64,000 nucleotides of DNA from Pontibacter sp. HSC-14F20 (GTDB lineage: Bacteria; Bacteroidota; Bacteroidia; Cytophagales; Hymenobacteraceae), in assembly GCF_019599265.1 (NCBI RefSeq), contig NZ_JAHZTC010000009.1:1-64000 (forward strand). The letters are read 5' to 3'. Positions 23,871-32,293 of this stretch are shown piece by piece. Below the pieces are notes generated by a model that was not told where the DNA came from, ran no database searches, and saw only the letters and a program-made list of their open reading frames with translations. How positions within the stretch are numbered: the first letter of the stretch is position 1; the number at the start of each line of letters is the position of its first letter. Made by a program: the position numbers and the translations under genes.

Positions 23871-26798
23871 CTACGGTTTTACCGCTTCCTGCACCGGCGC
23901 CTGCTTAAAGTATACCCTGAAGATGGTACCCTGACCAAGCTCACTTTCCACTTCTATGCGGCCGCCATTGTTTTCAATAATCCGCTTCACAATATACAGG
24001 CCTATACCTGTGCCTTCTACGTGATTGTGCAGGCGTTTAAACATGTTAAATAGCTTCTGCTCCTGCCCTTTTTTGATGCCGAGCCCGTTATCCTGCACGC
24101 TCAGTACTACATAGTCGCCTTCCGGGTAGGTGCTGATATGCACTTCCGGCCTTAGATCCGGCTTCCGGTACTTGAGTGCATTCGACACCAGGTTGTAGAT
24201 GATACTGCGCAGATTTTTGCGGGCATACAGCAGGTCCTTCACCTGAAAATCAAACTGCACATTCGCATTGGATTCCTTTGCAAGCGCATCGATATCCAGC
24301 ATCACATCCTGCAACACATGCTCAAACACCAGCGGCTCTACTTTGGCGTGCAGTCCTTTCTGCACCTTGGTGATCTCAGCCAGATCGGCGATCGTTTGCT
24401 TCAGCTTGTCGATAGCCTCTGCCAGCATGTCAAGCAACTGTTTATCTTCGCTCTCCAGCTTGCCTTCCAGTATGTCGCGCAATAAGTTAGACAGGCCCTC
24501 CATGTTGGCAATAGGAGACTTCAGGTCATGCGAAGCTGTGTAGACGAAGTTATCCAGGTCGTTGTTGGTGCGCAGCAGCTCCATGTTTTTGAGGCTTAGC
24601 TCCTCGTTGGTCGACACTAGTTTGGTGCGGGCCTTTACCAGTTCTGTCACTTCCACCGCAAAAATGAGGACCGCCTCCGGTTTACCTTTGGCATCCATGA
24701 GCGGTTGTATCACGATGTTGAAGTAGTTCTGAGTCAGGCTACCGTTGTTGTGGCGGTCGATCATCAATGACACTTCTTTTCCTACATAAGGCAAACCGCT
24801 CTCAAACACTTTGTTCACCTCTTCGAATATGCCCTGATGCTCCAGTTCGGCATGGGCCTCGCGTAGTGTTTTGCCTACCAGCAGGCGGTTGCCGAACAGC
24901 TTGCGGTAAAGTGGGTTAGCCAACAGGTACTGCTCGTCTGAAGCACGCACCAGCCCTACCAGCGCCGGCACCTCAAGGAACAGCTTCTGCAACAGCTCGG
25001 CATTCTGCTTCACTTTGCGGTCCGCCTCTTTGATATCCGTAATATCGATTATCGAGCTGATATGCCCCAGGAAGTCTCCATCGGCGCCGACACGCGGCGT
25101 ACAGGTAGCCACCATCCAGCGATACTGCCCATCATGGCGACGCATGCGGATCTCTATCCTGAAACCGCTTTCTGAGGCAAGTGCATTGTTATACTGCTCT
25201 TCAAAACTTGGCAGGTCCTGCGGGTGGATGATCTGCTGCCATCCAAAGTTGATGCTGTCTTCGAAGCTGCGCCCGGTAAAGTCAAGCCACTGCCGGTTCA
25301 CGTACACGCTCTGCTTCCAGATGTCGAGGATGCTGATGATCACAGGGGCATTGTCGGCCATGGTCCGGAAGCGGGCTTCACTCTCGATAATGGCTTGCTG
25401 AGCTCTCTTCTCTTCTGTGATATCCCGCACTTCAACGATAGTGGCCGTCGGCAGTCCGTTTTCGATGATCGGGTGGGCGGAAACTGTAACGCTGAAGAAT
25501 TCCCCGTTTTTGCGAATGAACACATCCTCACTGGAGCGTATGGCACTGTTTGTTGGCAATGCCTTCTCAAGCGGACATTCCGTTATGGGGTATGGCGTGC
25601 CGTCCGGATGGGTATGGTGAATCATGTTGTGGAGCGGCTTGCGCCTGATCTCCTCCAGCGTAAAGCCCGTCATTTCTTCCGCTGCGGGGTTCATAAAGGT
25701 ACAGTACCCGTTGGCGTCCATCATAAACAGCGCGGCCGTGGCATTGTCAGTGATTGTCTGTTTGAGGCTGTTGGAGCGCCGCGTATTGATGAGCGACCAG
25801 ATGATGAAGAACATCAGCAAACTGATGATGGTACCGCCCAACAGAATGAAATAGGGAAGCTCGGTATCGGCAGAGCGCGCAAACGAAGGCTTCGCAGAAA
25901 AGTAGATGCGCCAGGTATTGTTGCCGATGCTAAGCGTGTTCAGCATGTCAAGCTCGCGCTTTTTGGCAGCATGATAATGCAGTTCACTGTCCGTGCTGTA
26001 AAGCAGGGCATCCTTGTTCAAGCCAGTGCCATCGTATACCTCAATATCAAGGTCGTTATAAGTACTTCCCCAGGTGGCCATCATCAGGTCTTTGGCCCGA
26101 AAGGGGCTGTAAACAAAGCCTTCAATCAGGCGCTGACGCTCCTGAATGGCTTCTGGCTCAGCATTGTTTTCATAAATGGGCAAGTAGATCAGAAAGCCGG
26201 ACTGCTCGTCCACGCCTGTTTCCTGTACCAGCCTTACCTTGCCCGACAGGGCTGGCTTGCGTGTATCACGGGCCATCTGCATAGCAGAGCGCCGCACCGG
26301 GTCGCTGAACATGTCGTAGCCGATGGCCCGGCGGTTGCGTTTGTCGAGCGGCTCCAGGTAAATAATAGATGTGTAGATAGGCCGGGGAGTGTCCGGACGA
26401 ATAGCATACTCTGTGAAGCCTTCTTTTTGAAAGCGGTTGATATGGGCAGGTAGTTCTCCAGGCTTTACAAACTGGGCATAGCCCACACCCTGTATGCCAG
26501 GATAATTTTCCTCTAGTTTCAGTGTGTTGTAGTATTGCGCCCAGTCCTCGCGGGTTATCGTGTCAGAAGCTACAAAAAGCGCCTTGGCGCCCACCAAAAT
26601 CTGGATATAATCGCGCATGCGCAGTTCCAGTGCCTGTGTAGCCTGTACCGCTTTGAGTTCGAAGAGTTTTTCGTTTCGCTCCAGCGCCTTCTTTTTGGTC
26701 TCTGCATAAATAAAGAGTGTTAATAGAAAAATAAGCAGAAAAGACGAAATAGCGATAAGATACTCCCGGACAAACGCTACCAGTTTGGAAAGTTTCAT
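23871..26798 (-). CDS. CHASE/PAS sensor histidine kinase
   Basis: 975-residue membrane sensor kinase. The first membrane segment is near residues 15-32. A periplasmic CHASE-type ligand domain (about 60-270, with IQGVGYAQFV and AIGYDMFSDPVRR) and a second membrane segment (about 295-320) follow. Three PAS/PAC modules lie at about 330-460, 465-590 and 595-720, then HisKA with the phospho-acceptor H in ASHDLKSPI (about 740), and a HATPase_c domain with NALKYRKP, DNGLGI and GTGIGLYIVKRI. It autophosphorylates on histidine; no response regulator is adjacent, so it is an orphan kinase. The ATG at 26798 was chosen over an upstream GTG because a promoter box lies at 26884-26891. Confidence 0.92.
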   Translation of the reverse strand: MKLSKLVAFVREYLIAISSFLLIFLLTLFIYAETKKKALERNEKLFELKAVQATQALELRMRDYIQILVGAKALFVASDTITREDWAQYYNTLKLEENYPGIQGVGYAQFVKPGELPAHINRFQKEGFTEYAIRPDTPRPIYTSIIYLEPLDKRNRRAIGYDMFSDPVRRSAMQMARDTRKPALSGKVRLVQETGVDEQSGFLIYLPIYENNAEPEAIQERQRLIEGFVYSPFRAKDLMMATWGSTYNDLDIEVYDGTGLNKDALLYSTDSELHYHAAKKRELDMLNTLSIGNNTWRIYFSAKPSFARSADTELPYFILLGGTIISLLMFFIIWSLINTRRSNSLKQTITDNATAALFMMDANGYCTFMNPAAEEMTGFTLEEIRRKPLHNMIHHTHPDGTPYPITECPLEKALPTNSAIRSSEDVFIRKNGEFFSVTVSAHPIIENGLPTATIVEVRDITEEKRAQQAIIESEARFRTMADNAPVIISILDIWKQSVYVNRQWLDFTGRSFEDSINFGWQQIIHPQDLPSFEEQYNNALASESGFRIEIRMRRHDGQYRWMVATCTPRVGADGDFLGHISSIIDITDIKEADRKVKQNAELLQKLFLEVPALVGLVRASDEQYLLANPLYRKLFGNRLLVGKTLREAHAELEHQGIFEEVNKVFESGLPYVGKEVSLMIDRHNNGSLTQNYFNIVIQPLMDAKGKPEAVLIFAVEVTELVKARTKLVSTNEELSLKNMELLRTNNDLDNFVYTASHDLKSPIANMEGLSNLLRDILEGKLESEDKQLLDMLAEAIDKLKQTIADLAEITKVQKGLHAKVEPLVFEHVLQDVMLDIDALAKESNANVQFDFQVKDLLYARKNLRSIIYNLVSNALKYRKPDLRPEVHISTYPEGDYVVLSVQDNGLGIKKGQEQKLFNMFKRLHNHVEGTGIGLYIVKRIIENNGGRIEVESELGQGTIFRVYFKQAPVQEAVKP

Positions 26799-26883
26799 AG
26801 ATGGAATGAACAGGCTATTCGAAAACACGGGCCTTGCGCAAAATAACGGCCGACAGTAGCACTTAGTTCAATGGTTAGGTCAT

Positions 26884-26915
26884 CAAAAATAACTAATTTA
26901 TTGTATCAGCTGCAA
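26884..26915 (-). promoter_or_regulatory. Putative promoter of the histidine kinase
   Basis: On the minus strand the -7 box reads TATTTTTG (26891-26884), an exact TAnnTTTG match, with a -33 TTG at 26915-26913, 21 bases upstream. It lies 86 bases before the ATG at 26798. Confidence 0.5.
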
Positions 26916-27062
26916 CATTTAAGAAGCTTATAATCCACCGTCACGGCAATGCGAGCCCGCTCCGGTACAATATTTCAATTACCCTTAATTAAAGGGATAA
27001 TGCTTATTAACAGCCGGATATTGGGCTTTGCGTGTTAATTTTACGTCAAACACTATTTTACC

Positions 27063-27779
27063 ATGATAGATATTCTGAAAAGCCTGCTGTTGAGTTTCGT
27101 AGCTGTGGCTATAATGTTGCCTGTGCTACGTTATGCGCTGCGCCAGCTTTCGCCAGCAGGGCAGCAGGCGCCGTTAAGTGAAGGCGAGGCCCGCTATATG
27201 CAAAAGAAAGAGTGGCAACTAACCATTGCCTATTTTGTTTTTGCTACAGTGCTGTCCGTGTTCTTCTCGGGCGCGCTGGCGATGCTCTCCAGCATCCTGC
27301 ACATGTCCTCTGAACAAATGTTTGTGATGACACCGAACTTCAAAGCCTTCTTTGCGCCGGGTTTATTGCTGGGCCTGACTCTAGCGCTGCTGCCACTCCG
27401 TCTTTCACAAAGTACGCTACTTAACCAGGACTACGACATGTACAAGCAGTATCTGCACCAGCAGGAGGGGCTTCATTCTACCCGTCTCTACAGCATTCTG
27501 TTTGGTATCATGCTGGCCTTTTCGCTGGTTGTACTTTGGTTTGCTATGCGCTGGCACGTGAATGTAGACGAAAACCAGGTACAGGTTACTAACCTGCTCA
27601 ACCAGGAGCGTACCTACCCGCACAGCGCGATCGAGAGTATTCACTACATGGGGGTAGAAGGAGAGTATTTTATCACCTTCGAAGACCAGACCACCCTGAA
27701 CACATCTTACCTTAAGCCTATTTCGTTGGATATGATAGCCCTTATGTCCGACCGCTCGGGCAAGCGCGTTATCCGATAA
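27063..27779 (+). CDS. Membrane protein of unknown function
   Basis: 238 residues with four predicted membrane segments: about 5-24, 52-80, 95-113 and 140-160. The C-terminal 75 residues are soluble and contain a PH-like beta pattern (WHVNVDENQVQVTNLLNQERTYPHSAIESIHYM). This resembles bacterial membrane proteins with bPH-type tails, but I cannot name the family. Single gene on the plus strand, divergent from the kinase. Its stop is followed immediately by an unusual 12-bp inverted repeat built from AGGTATA words. Confidence 0.7.
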   Translation: MIDILKSLLLSFVAVAIMLPVLRYALRQLSPAGQQAPLSEGEARYMQKKEWQLTIAYFVFATVLSVFFSGALAMLSSILHMSSEQMFVMTPNFKAFFAPGLLLGLTLALLPLRLSQSTLLNQDYDMYKQYLHQQEGLHSTRLYSILFGIMLAFSLVVLWFAMRWHVNVDENQVQVTNLLNQERTYPHSAIESIHYMGVEGEYFITFEDQTTLNTSYLKPISLDMIALMSDRSGKRVIR

Positions 27780-27780
27780 A

Positions 27781-27818
27781 TTTGCAGGTATAGCCTATAC
27801 CTGGATTATACCTGCAAA
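27781..27818 (+). terminator. Inverted repeat made of AGGTATA words, possible terminator
   Basis: TTTGCAGGTATA (27781-27792) pairs perfectly with TATACCTGCAAA (27807-27818). The loop holds a third copy of the word (TATACCT, 27796-27802), so the inner arms can pair alternatively. It lies 1 base after the stop of the upstream gene and before the fumC promoter. No U-run follows, so a terminator role is uncertain. Confidence 0.5.
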
Positions 27819-27842
27819 GCGGCCTTAAAAGAATATTTTTCG

Positions 27843-27850
27843 TAGTTTTG
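27843..27850 (+). promoter_or_regulatory. Promoter -7 box TAGTTTTG of fumC
   Basis: Exact TAnnTTTG match, 40 bases before the fumC ATG. Confidence 0.55.
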
Positions 27851-27890
27851 CCGGAGTTAAACTGATCCTTTAAACCTAAGTATAAACGAT

Positions 27891-29288
27891 ATGCAAGTTC
27901 GCGTAGAGAAAGACACGATGGGCCCGATCGAGGTGCCTGCCGACAAATACTGGGGCGCGCAGACACAGCGCTCAAAAGAAAACTTCACCATCGGTGGTCA
28001 GCAGATGCCGAAAGAGGTAATTGAGGCCTTCGCTATCCTAAAAAAATCGGCAGCGCAGGCTAATGCCGAAGTGGGTGTGCTGGCACAGGATAAAGCAGAC
28101 ATCATCTCGCAGGTATGCGACGAGATCCTGGCAGGCAAGCTCGACGACCAATTCCCGCTGGTGGTATGGCAGACAGGCTCAGGCACACAGTCGAACATGA
28201 ACGTGAACGAAGTGGTAGCTAACCGTGCGCACGTGGTGCTGGGCGGCAACCTGATGGACGAGAAAAAGAAGATTCACCCAAACGATGATGTAAACAAGTC
28301 GCAGTCGTCTAATGATACCTTCCCGACGGCCATGCACATTGCCGCTTACAAAAAAGTGGTGGAGCACACGCTGCCTATGGTAAAGAAGCTGCACGACACC
28401 CTGCAGGCGAAGTCAGAGGAGTTTATGGATGTGGTGAAGATCGGTCGTACGCACCTGATGGACGCCACACCACTGACACTGGGCCAGGAGCTTTCCGGCT
28501 ACGTGAAGCAACTGGAGTATGGTATGAAGGCACTGAACAACACGCTGGATCACCTGAAAGACCTTGCGCTGGGTGGTTCTGCTGTAGGTACCGGCCTGAA
28601 TACACCAGCTGGCTACGCTGAACTGGTAGCTGAGAAGATTTCTAAATACGCTGGTCACGAATTCCGCACGGCTCCTAACAAATTCGAGGCATTGGCCGCA
28701 CACGATGCCATGGTAGAAACATCTGGCGCCTTGAAGCAACTGGCTGTGTCGCTGATGAAAATCGCCAACGACATTCGCTTGCTGGCTTCTGGTCCGCGCT
28801 CAGGTATAGCCGAGATTCTTATACCTGAAAATGAGCCGGGCTCTTCGATCATGCCTGGTAAGGTAAACCCAACACAGGCAGAAGCTATGACCATGGTATG
28901 TGCCCAGGTAATTGGCAACGACGTAGCTATCTCTGTTGGCGGCATGAACGGCCATTTCGAGCTGAACGTGTTCAAGCCGGTGATGATCTACAACCTGCTG
29001 ATGAGCGCCCAACTGATCGGCGACGCCTGCGACTCGTTTGACAAGCACTGCGCCGTAGGTATAGAACCGAACACGGCCCGCATTAAAGAGAACCTCGAGA
29101 ACTCCCTGATGCTGGTAACAGCCCTGAACCCGCATATCGGTTACGATAATGCTGCCAAAATCGCGAAGAAAGCTCATAAAGAAGGCACCACACTTCGCCA
29201 GGCAGCCATCGCACTCGAATTGCTGACAAACGAGCAGTACGACGAATGGGTAAAACCAGAAGATATGATCGGCAGCTTGAAAAAGTAG
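27891..29288 (+). CDS. fumC: Class II fumarate hydratase
   Basis: 465-residue iron-independent fumarase of the TCA cycle (fumarate + water to malate), a cytoplasmic homotetramer. Signature [11 protein letters not shown] lies near residue 318-328, with the catalytic-loop serine. Other family motifs are [39 protein letters not shown] and [10 protein letters not shown]. Length is typical. It has its own -7 box upstream and a strong terminator downstream, so it is monocistronic. Two AGGTATA words sit in frame here, one as Gly-Ile (GGT ATA), the other as Ile-Pro (ATA CCT). Confidence 0.97.
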   Translation: MQVRVEKDTMGPIEVPADKYWGAQTQRSKENFTIGGQQMPKEVIEAFAILKKSAAQANAEVGVLAQDKADIISQVCDEILAGKLDDQFPLVVWQTGSGTQSNMNVNEVVANRAHVVLGGNLMDEKKKIHPNDDVNKSQSSNDTFPTAMHIAAYKKVVEHTLPMVKKLHDTLQAKSEEFMDVVKIGRTHLMDATPLTLGQELSGYVKQLEYGMKALNNTLDHLKDLALGGSAVGTGLNTPAGYAELVAEKISKYAGHEFRTAPNKFEALAAHDAMVETSGALKQLAVSLMKIANDIRLLASGPRSGIAEILIPENEPGSSIMPGKVNPTQAEAMTMVCAQVIGNDVAISVGGMNGHFELNVFKPVMIYNLLMSAQLIGDACDSFDKHCAVGIEPNTARIKENLENSLMLVTALNPHIGYDNAAKIAKKAHKEGTTLRQAAIALELLTNEQYDEWVKPEDMIGSLKK

Positions 29289-29318
29289 GCCGACTTAACA
29301 CTCAACATACACTATTGC

Positions 29319-29350
29319 AAAAGGCAGCCTCTACAGGGCTGCCTTTTTTT
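29319..29350 (+). terminator. Terminator of fumC
   Basis: AAAAGGCAGCC (29319-29329) pairs with GGCTGCCTTTT (29337-29347), followed by a run of eight T's. Confidence 0.92.
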
Positions 29351-29694
29351 TGCTTATAAAGAACAACTCAGTTGCCCATAAAGAATAGTTTACCAAAAAG
29401 CCTCCCTGCTGCTTCTTTCAGCCCCTCTTTTCAAAAAAATCACATTTTTGATGCAATTTTTTTAAACAGTTCCGGAATAAGCCACGTATCCCAATCAACA
29501 AGCTTCAAACAATCATATCATCTCCTAGCATTGCCTAAACAGCTATTTGGTCAGCCGGACCTTATCACAAAAGGTATGCCTTTACGCGACATTCATTTAA
29601 ACGAATTTCAATATATAATGCAATTCATATACTTATACCTATGATGAGTCCATGGGCTGTATATCCTTATTTTTTCACCCTAGCATAATTTTCT
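29351..29694. other. Intergenic region without a convincing gene
   Basis: AT-rich stretch between the fumC terminator and a lipoprotein gene. A 90-codon plus-strand frame (29372-29644) has no recognisable domain, is biased like untranslated DNA, and overlaps the expected promoter area. I reject it as a gene. One AGGTATA-class word lies at 29634. Confidence 0.55.
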
Positions 29695-30717
29695 ATGAAA
29701 ACATTCAGTACAAAAACATTTGCTTTTGCCTTCGCATCCCTTTTTCTTTTTTCCTGTGAGCGCAACGAGGAGCGCGACATAGCTGAGCCTATGGCCCTTA
29801 CCCAAAACGATAACCTAATTGGCTACGATCCGACAACCTGCAACCTGGTACAGTCTTTTGGTGAAGGTACTCTGCCACGCGCAGCTGATGTAATTGAAGA
29901 AGACGGAGCTGTGATGATTGTAAAAGCTCAGAAAAGAGGGCATAACGGCAAATATCTGCAAGAGACGCAAGCTCTTTTACTCGACGCGCACGATCCGGCA
30001 ACTGATCTCGTGAACAGAATGGATGCCAGTATGCTGGCGATGACTAGTCTGCTCACAGTAGGGGATGGCTCCGGTCAGAACGCTAATCGCCAGGGCGGCC
30101 GCCTAATACTGGACTTCTCACCGGTAAACACTGTTACCATGAAGACGATGGTTTTCACTGATATTGCCGCTGAAGACAAAGGCTCCAAGGTAGAACTCTA
30201 CAGCCGCAACGGGCAGCTGCTGGAAAGTAAGGAAATCCCAACCGGAGAGAAAAACTCAACCGTTATCGTGTCTTTTAACAATATACCTGCCGTAGCCAAG
30301 GCCATCGTGACATTCGGCGATGAGCGTAGCAAAGTAGGCTCAGGTGCTGTTGCCCGTCTGCAGCTGTGTGTGGAGGGTCCACAGCGCTACGATGACGCCC
30401 GCTACCAGGATGTGCACACCTTGTGGCTGGAGTATACCGGACAGCGACCTGCCAATGTCACTGTTAAATCGGTGCAGGAAAAGGACAGCGGCAACGTGGT
30501 TTTTGAAGCGAAAGGTATGAAGCCAGGTACTCTATTTAAGATCGCAGCTACAGAGGCTAATTCTTTGGGTGAGTCCCTTGAGATAAAAACCCAACGCGGC
30601 GAAAAGCAGCTTATACCTGTAAAAGCAGACCCAACTGCATCCTTGAAGAAAGAGTATGGCAGCTTCCGGGTAATAGAGGCCCGTTGCGGTAGTTATCCGC
30701 TTAAGTTAGAAGAGTAA
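29695..30717 (+). CDS. Predicted lipoprotein, function unknown
   Basis: 340 residues. A lipoprotein signal peptide with the lipobox FLFSC puts the acylated cysteine at residue 25, followed by charged residues, so it is probably anchored to the outer membrane. The mature part is beta-rich with a region LILDFSPVNTVTMKTMVFTDI resembling carbohydrate-binding or discoidin-like jelly rolls (about 125-215), then a second beta domain with VTVKSVQEKDSGNVVFEAKG (about 250-330). Cysteines at about 43, 229 and 332 may pair. I do not recognise a named family. Single gene followed by a terminator. Confidence 0.72.
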   Translation: MKTFSTKTFAFAFASLFLFSCERNEERDIAEPMALTQNDNLIGYDPTTCNLVQSFGEGTLPRAADVIEEDGAVMIVKAQKRGHNGKYLQETQALLLDAHDPATDLVNRMDASMLAMTSLLTVGDGSGQNANRQGGRLILDFSPVNTVTMKTMVFTDIAAEDKGSKVELYSRNGQLLESKEIPTGEKNSTVIVSFNNIPAVAKAIVTFGDERSKVGSGAVARLQLCVEGPQRYDDARYQDVHTLWLEYTGQRPANVTVKSVQEKDSGNVVFEAKGMKPGTLFKIAATEANSLGESLEIKTQRGEKQLIPVKADPTASLKKEYGSFRVIEARCGSYPLKLEE

Positions 30718-30740
30718 GATTGGAAATACATAAACAGGAA

Positions 30741-30768
30741 AGCAGCTCTGAGAAGGGCTGCTTTTTTT
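30741..30768 (+). terminator. Terminator of the lipoprotein gene
   Basis: AGCAGCTCT (30741-30749) pairs with AGGGCTGCT (30754-30762), including one G-U pair, with seven T's at the 3' side. Confidence 0.85.
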
Positions 30769-30840
30769 GTTTGCAACAGGTACTAAATCTGTCCATCCCA
30801 AATCATTTAGGGTAACCCATCGTATTAAAGGTAATTTTAT

Positions 30841-30858
30841 TTTCAATAATATTTGAAA
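30841..30858. promoter_or_regulatory. Operator-like palindrome before the GbsR/MarR gene
   Basis: TTTCAATAATATTTGAAA, near-perfect 18-bp palindrome ending 28 bases before the regulator ATG. It matches the perfect palindrome at 31405-31422 at 16 of 18 positions. I infer a binding site for the regulator encoded next to it (autoregulation). Confidence 0.65.
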
Positions 30859-30886
30859 GTTATGAAATAACCAGTATCATTGTGTC

Positions 30887-31387
30887 ATGGAATACAGCGA
30901 AGCAAAGGAGCGTTACATTGAAGCATGGGGCAGCCTGGGGTCAAGCTGGGGGGTTAACCGCACGATGGCACAAATACACGCGCTTTTGATGATTGCGACC
31001 GAGCCGCTCTCTACTGAGGAGATCATGGAGGATCTCAAGATTTCCAGGGGCAATGCCAACATGAACATCCGGGCACTGCTCGACTGGGGACTAGCCAAAA
31101 AAGTGCTGAAACCAGGTGAGCGCAAAGAGTATTTCGCTACAGACAAAGACCCGATGGTGTTGGCGACCCAAGTGGCCAAGGAACGCAAGAAGCGAGAACT
31201 TGACCCGATCATTAGATTACTGGATGAGGTGTCGGCTGTGCAGGGCGAGGGCAAAGAGATGCAGGAATTTAAGAAAGTGACGACCAATCTGAAGGGCTTT
31301 GCCAAACAGGCCGACTCTGTGATTAACACTTTTATACAGTCTAACTCGAACTGGTTCTTCAAGATCCTGGGCAAGATTACGCGCTAA
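30887..31387 (+). CDS. GbsR/MarR-family transcriptional regulator
   Basis: 166 residues. A winged helix-turn-helix of the GbsR subgroup: GSLGSSWGVNRTMAQIHALLMIA, then STEEIMEDLKISRGNANMNIRALLDWGLAKKV with the recognition helix near residue 53-65, the wing with GERKEYF, and a C-terminal dimerisation helix region. GbsR-type proteins repress transport and osmoprotection genes; this subgroup in Bacteroidota often controls small membrane proteins. Two matching 18-bp palindromes flank the gene, one before its start and one 17 bases after its stop, in front of two duplicated membrane-protein genes. That arrangement suggests it represses both itself and the downstream operon. Confidence 0.88.
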   Translation: MEYSEAKERYIEAWGSLGSSWGVNRTMAQIHALLMIATEPLSTEEIMEDLKISRGNANMNIRALLDWGLAKKVLKPGERKEYFATDKDPMVLATQVAKERKKRELDPIIRLLDEVSAVQGEGKEMQEFKKVTTNLKGFAKQADSVINTFIQSNSNWFFKILGKITR

Positions 31388-31404
31388 ATTTTTTTGATGA
31401 TATG

Positions 31405-31422
31405 TTTCAATAATTATTGAAA
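31405..31422. promoter_or_regulatory. Perfect 18-bp operator-like palindrome
   Basis: TTTCAATAATTATTGAAA is its own reverse complement. It ends 13 bases before the ATG of the first small membrane-protein gene. With 30841-30858 it forms a pair of sites around the GbsR/MarR gene. Confidence 0.7.
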
Positions 31423-31435
31423 ATACTGAATCATT

Positions 31436-31801
31436 ATGAAGGAAGACCTGACCATCCTCGCTTATTCAATTTACCTCCCGATAGGAGTGTTTGTGACATA
31501 CTGGGTAGGGAAGAATCTGTACAAAAACGGCAGGCTATACCTGCAGCAGATCTTTCAGCAGAACGAACAGCTGATCGACCCCCTCAACAAGGTGCTGCTC
31601 ACGGGCTACTACCTGCTCAATGTGGGCTATGTGTTTGTGCTGATGGTACAACAGTTGCCGATCTATACCTATGAGCAGCTGATTGAAGTACTGAGCAGCC
31701 GGGTCGGTATCATTTTAGTCTCACTGGGTGGCATTCACCTCTTCAACCTCACCGTGTTATACCTTATCAGCCGGAAAAATCAAATCACAAATAAACTATA
31801 A
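31436..31801 (+). CDS. Small membrane protein, copy 1 of a tandem pair
   Basis: 121 residues, three predicted membrane segments (about 8-25, 53-73 and 90-112). It is homologous to the next gene: both share the pattern IYLPI, a short KNG/KNS loop, an IFQ/IFN segment, and a Y-L-x-N-[VI]-G second helix, so the pair arose by tandem duplication. Family not recognised; similar small integral membrane proteins commonly follow a GbsR/MarR-type gene in Bacteroidota. The palindrome just upstream suggests control by that regulator. 19 bases separate it from its paralogue. Confidence 0.72.
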   Translation: MKEDLTILAYSIYLPIGVFVTYWVGKNLYKNGRLYLQQIFQQNEQLIDPLNKVLLTGYYLLNVGYVFVLMVQQLPIYTYEQLIEVLSSRVGIILVSLGGIHLFNLTVLYLISRKNQITNKL

Positions 31802-31820
31802 ACCATAAACAGACAAAGCC

Positions 31821-32198
31821 ATGGAAAATACACTAATGGTAAAAGGGTACCTGATCTATCTGCCAATCGCCTTGCTGATGACCGTGCTGGTTGCCCGTAC
31901 GCTCTTCAAAAACAGCCAGATTTTTATGCTGGACATTTTCAACGGCCGTGAGGAAATCGCCATGGCCACCAACAGGCTTTTCGAGATCGGTTTCTACTTA
32001 ATGAACATAGGGGCAGCCTTGCTCATTCTTAAGATGAATGGAATCTTCATGCCGCAAGACCTGATCGAGGCACTCAGCCACAAATTAGGAGGCTTCTCTA
32101 TCTACCTCGGCATTATGCTTTTCCTTAATCTATACCTGTTCTTCCGGGGTAAACGCAAGGCGACTGAAAAAGTACAGGTCAGCGAAGTAAAAGCCTAA
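31821..32198 (+). CDS. Small membrane protein, copy 2 of a tandem pair
   Basis: 125 residues with three predicted membrane segments and a charged C-terminal tail (RGKRKATEKVQVSEVKA). Paralogue of the gene before it, with conserved placement of IYLPI, KNSQIF, DIFN and the Y-L-M-N-I-G helix. The spacing of 19 bases indicates one transcript. No catalytic residues stand out. A pair of small membrane subunits could form a heteromer, which is speculation. Confidence 0.72.
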   Translation: MENTLMVKGYLIYLPIALLMTVLVARTLFKNSQIFMLDIFNGREEIAMATNRLFEIGFYLMNIGAALLILKMNGIFMPQDLIEALSHKLGGFSIYLGIMLFLNLYLFFRGKRKATEKVQVSEVKA

Positions 32199-32213
32199 GC
32201 ATTTTAAGTCTGG

Positions 32214-32240
32214 AGCAGCTCCGGTAGGGGCTGCTTTCCT
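32214..32240 (+). terminator. Probable terminator of the GbsR-linked operon
   Basis: AGCAGCTCC (32214-32222) pairs with GGGGCTGCT (32227-32235) around GGTA, with one G-U pair, followed by a short T-rich run. Confidence 0.65.
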
Positions 32241-32293
32241 TTAAGCCATTGCCAATAAACTTATACCTGTAGCATAGCTAAAGCCATCGAAAA

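Noticed and set aside
25224..26453. Plus-strand open frame of 409 codons
   Set aside because: It lies entirely antisense to the PAS/CHASE histidine kinase, which has clear domains.
29372..29644. 90-codon plus-strand frame between fumC and the lipoprotein gene
   Set aside because: No domain, unusual composition, and it occupies the expected promoter region.
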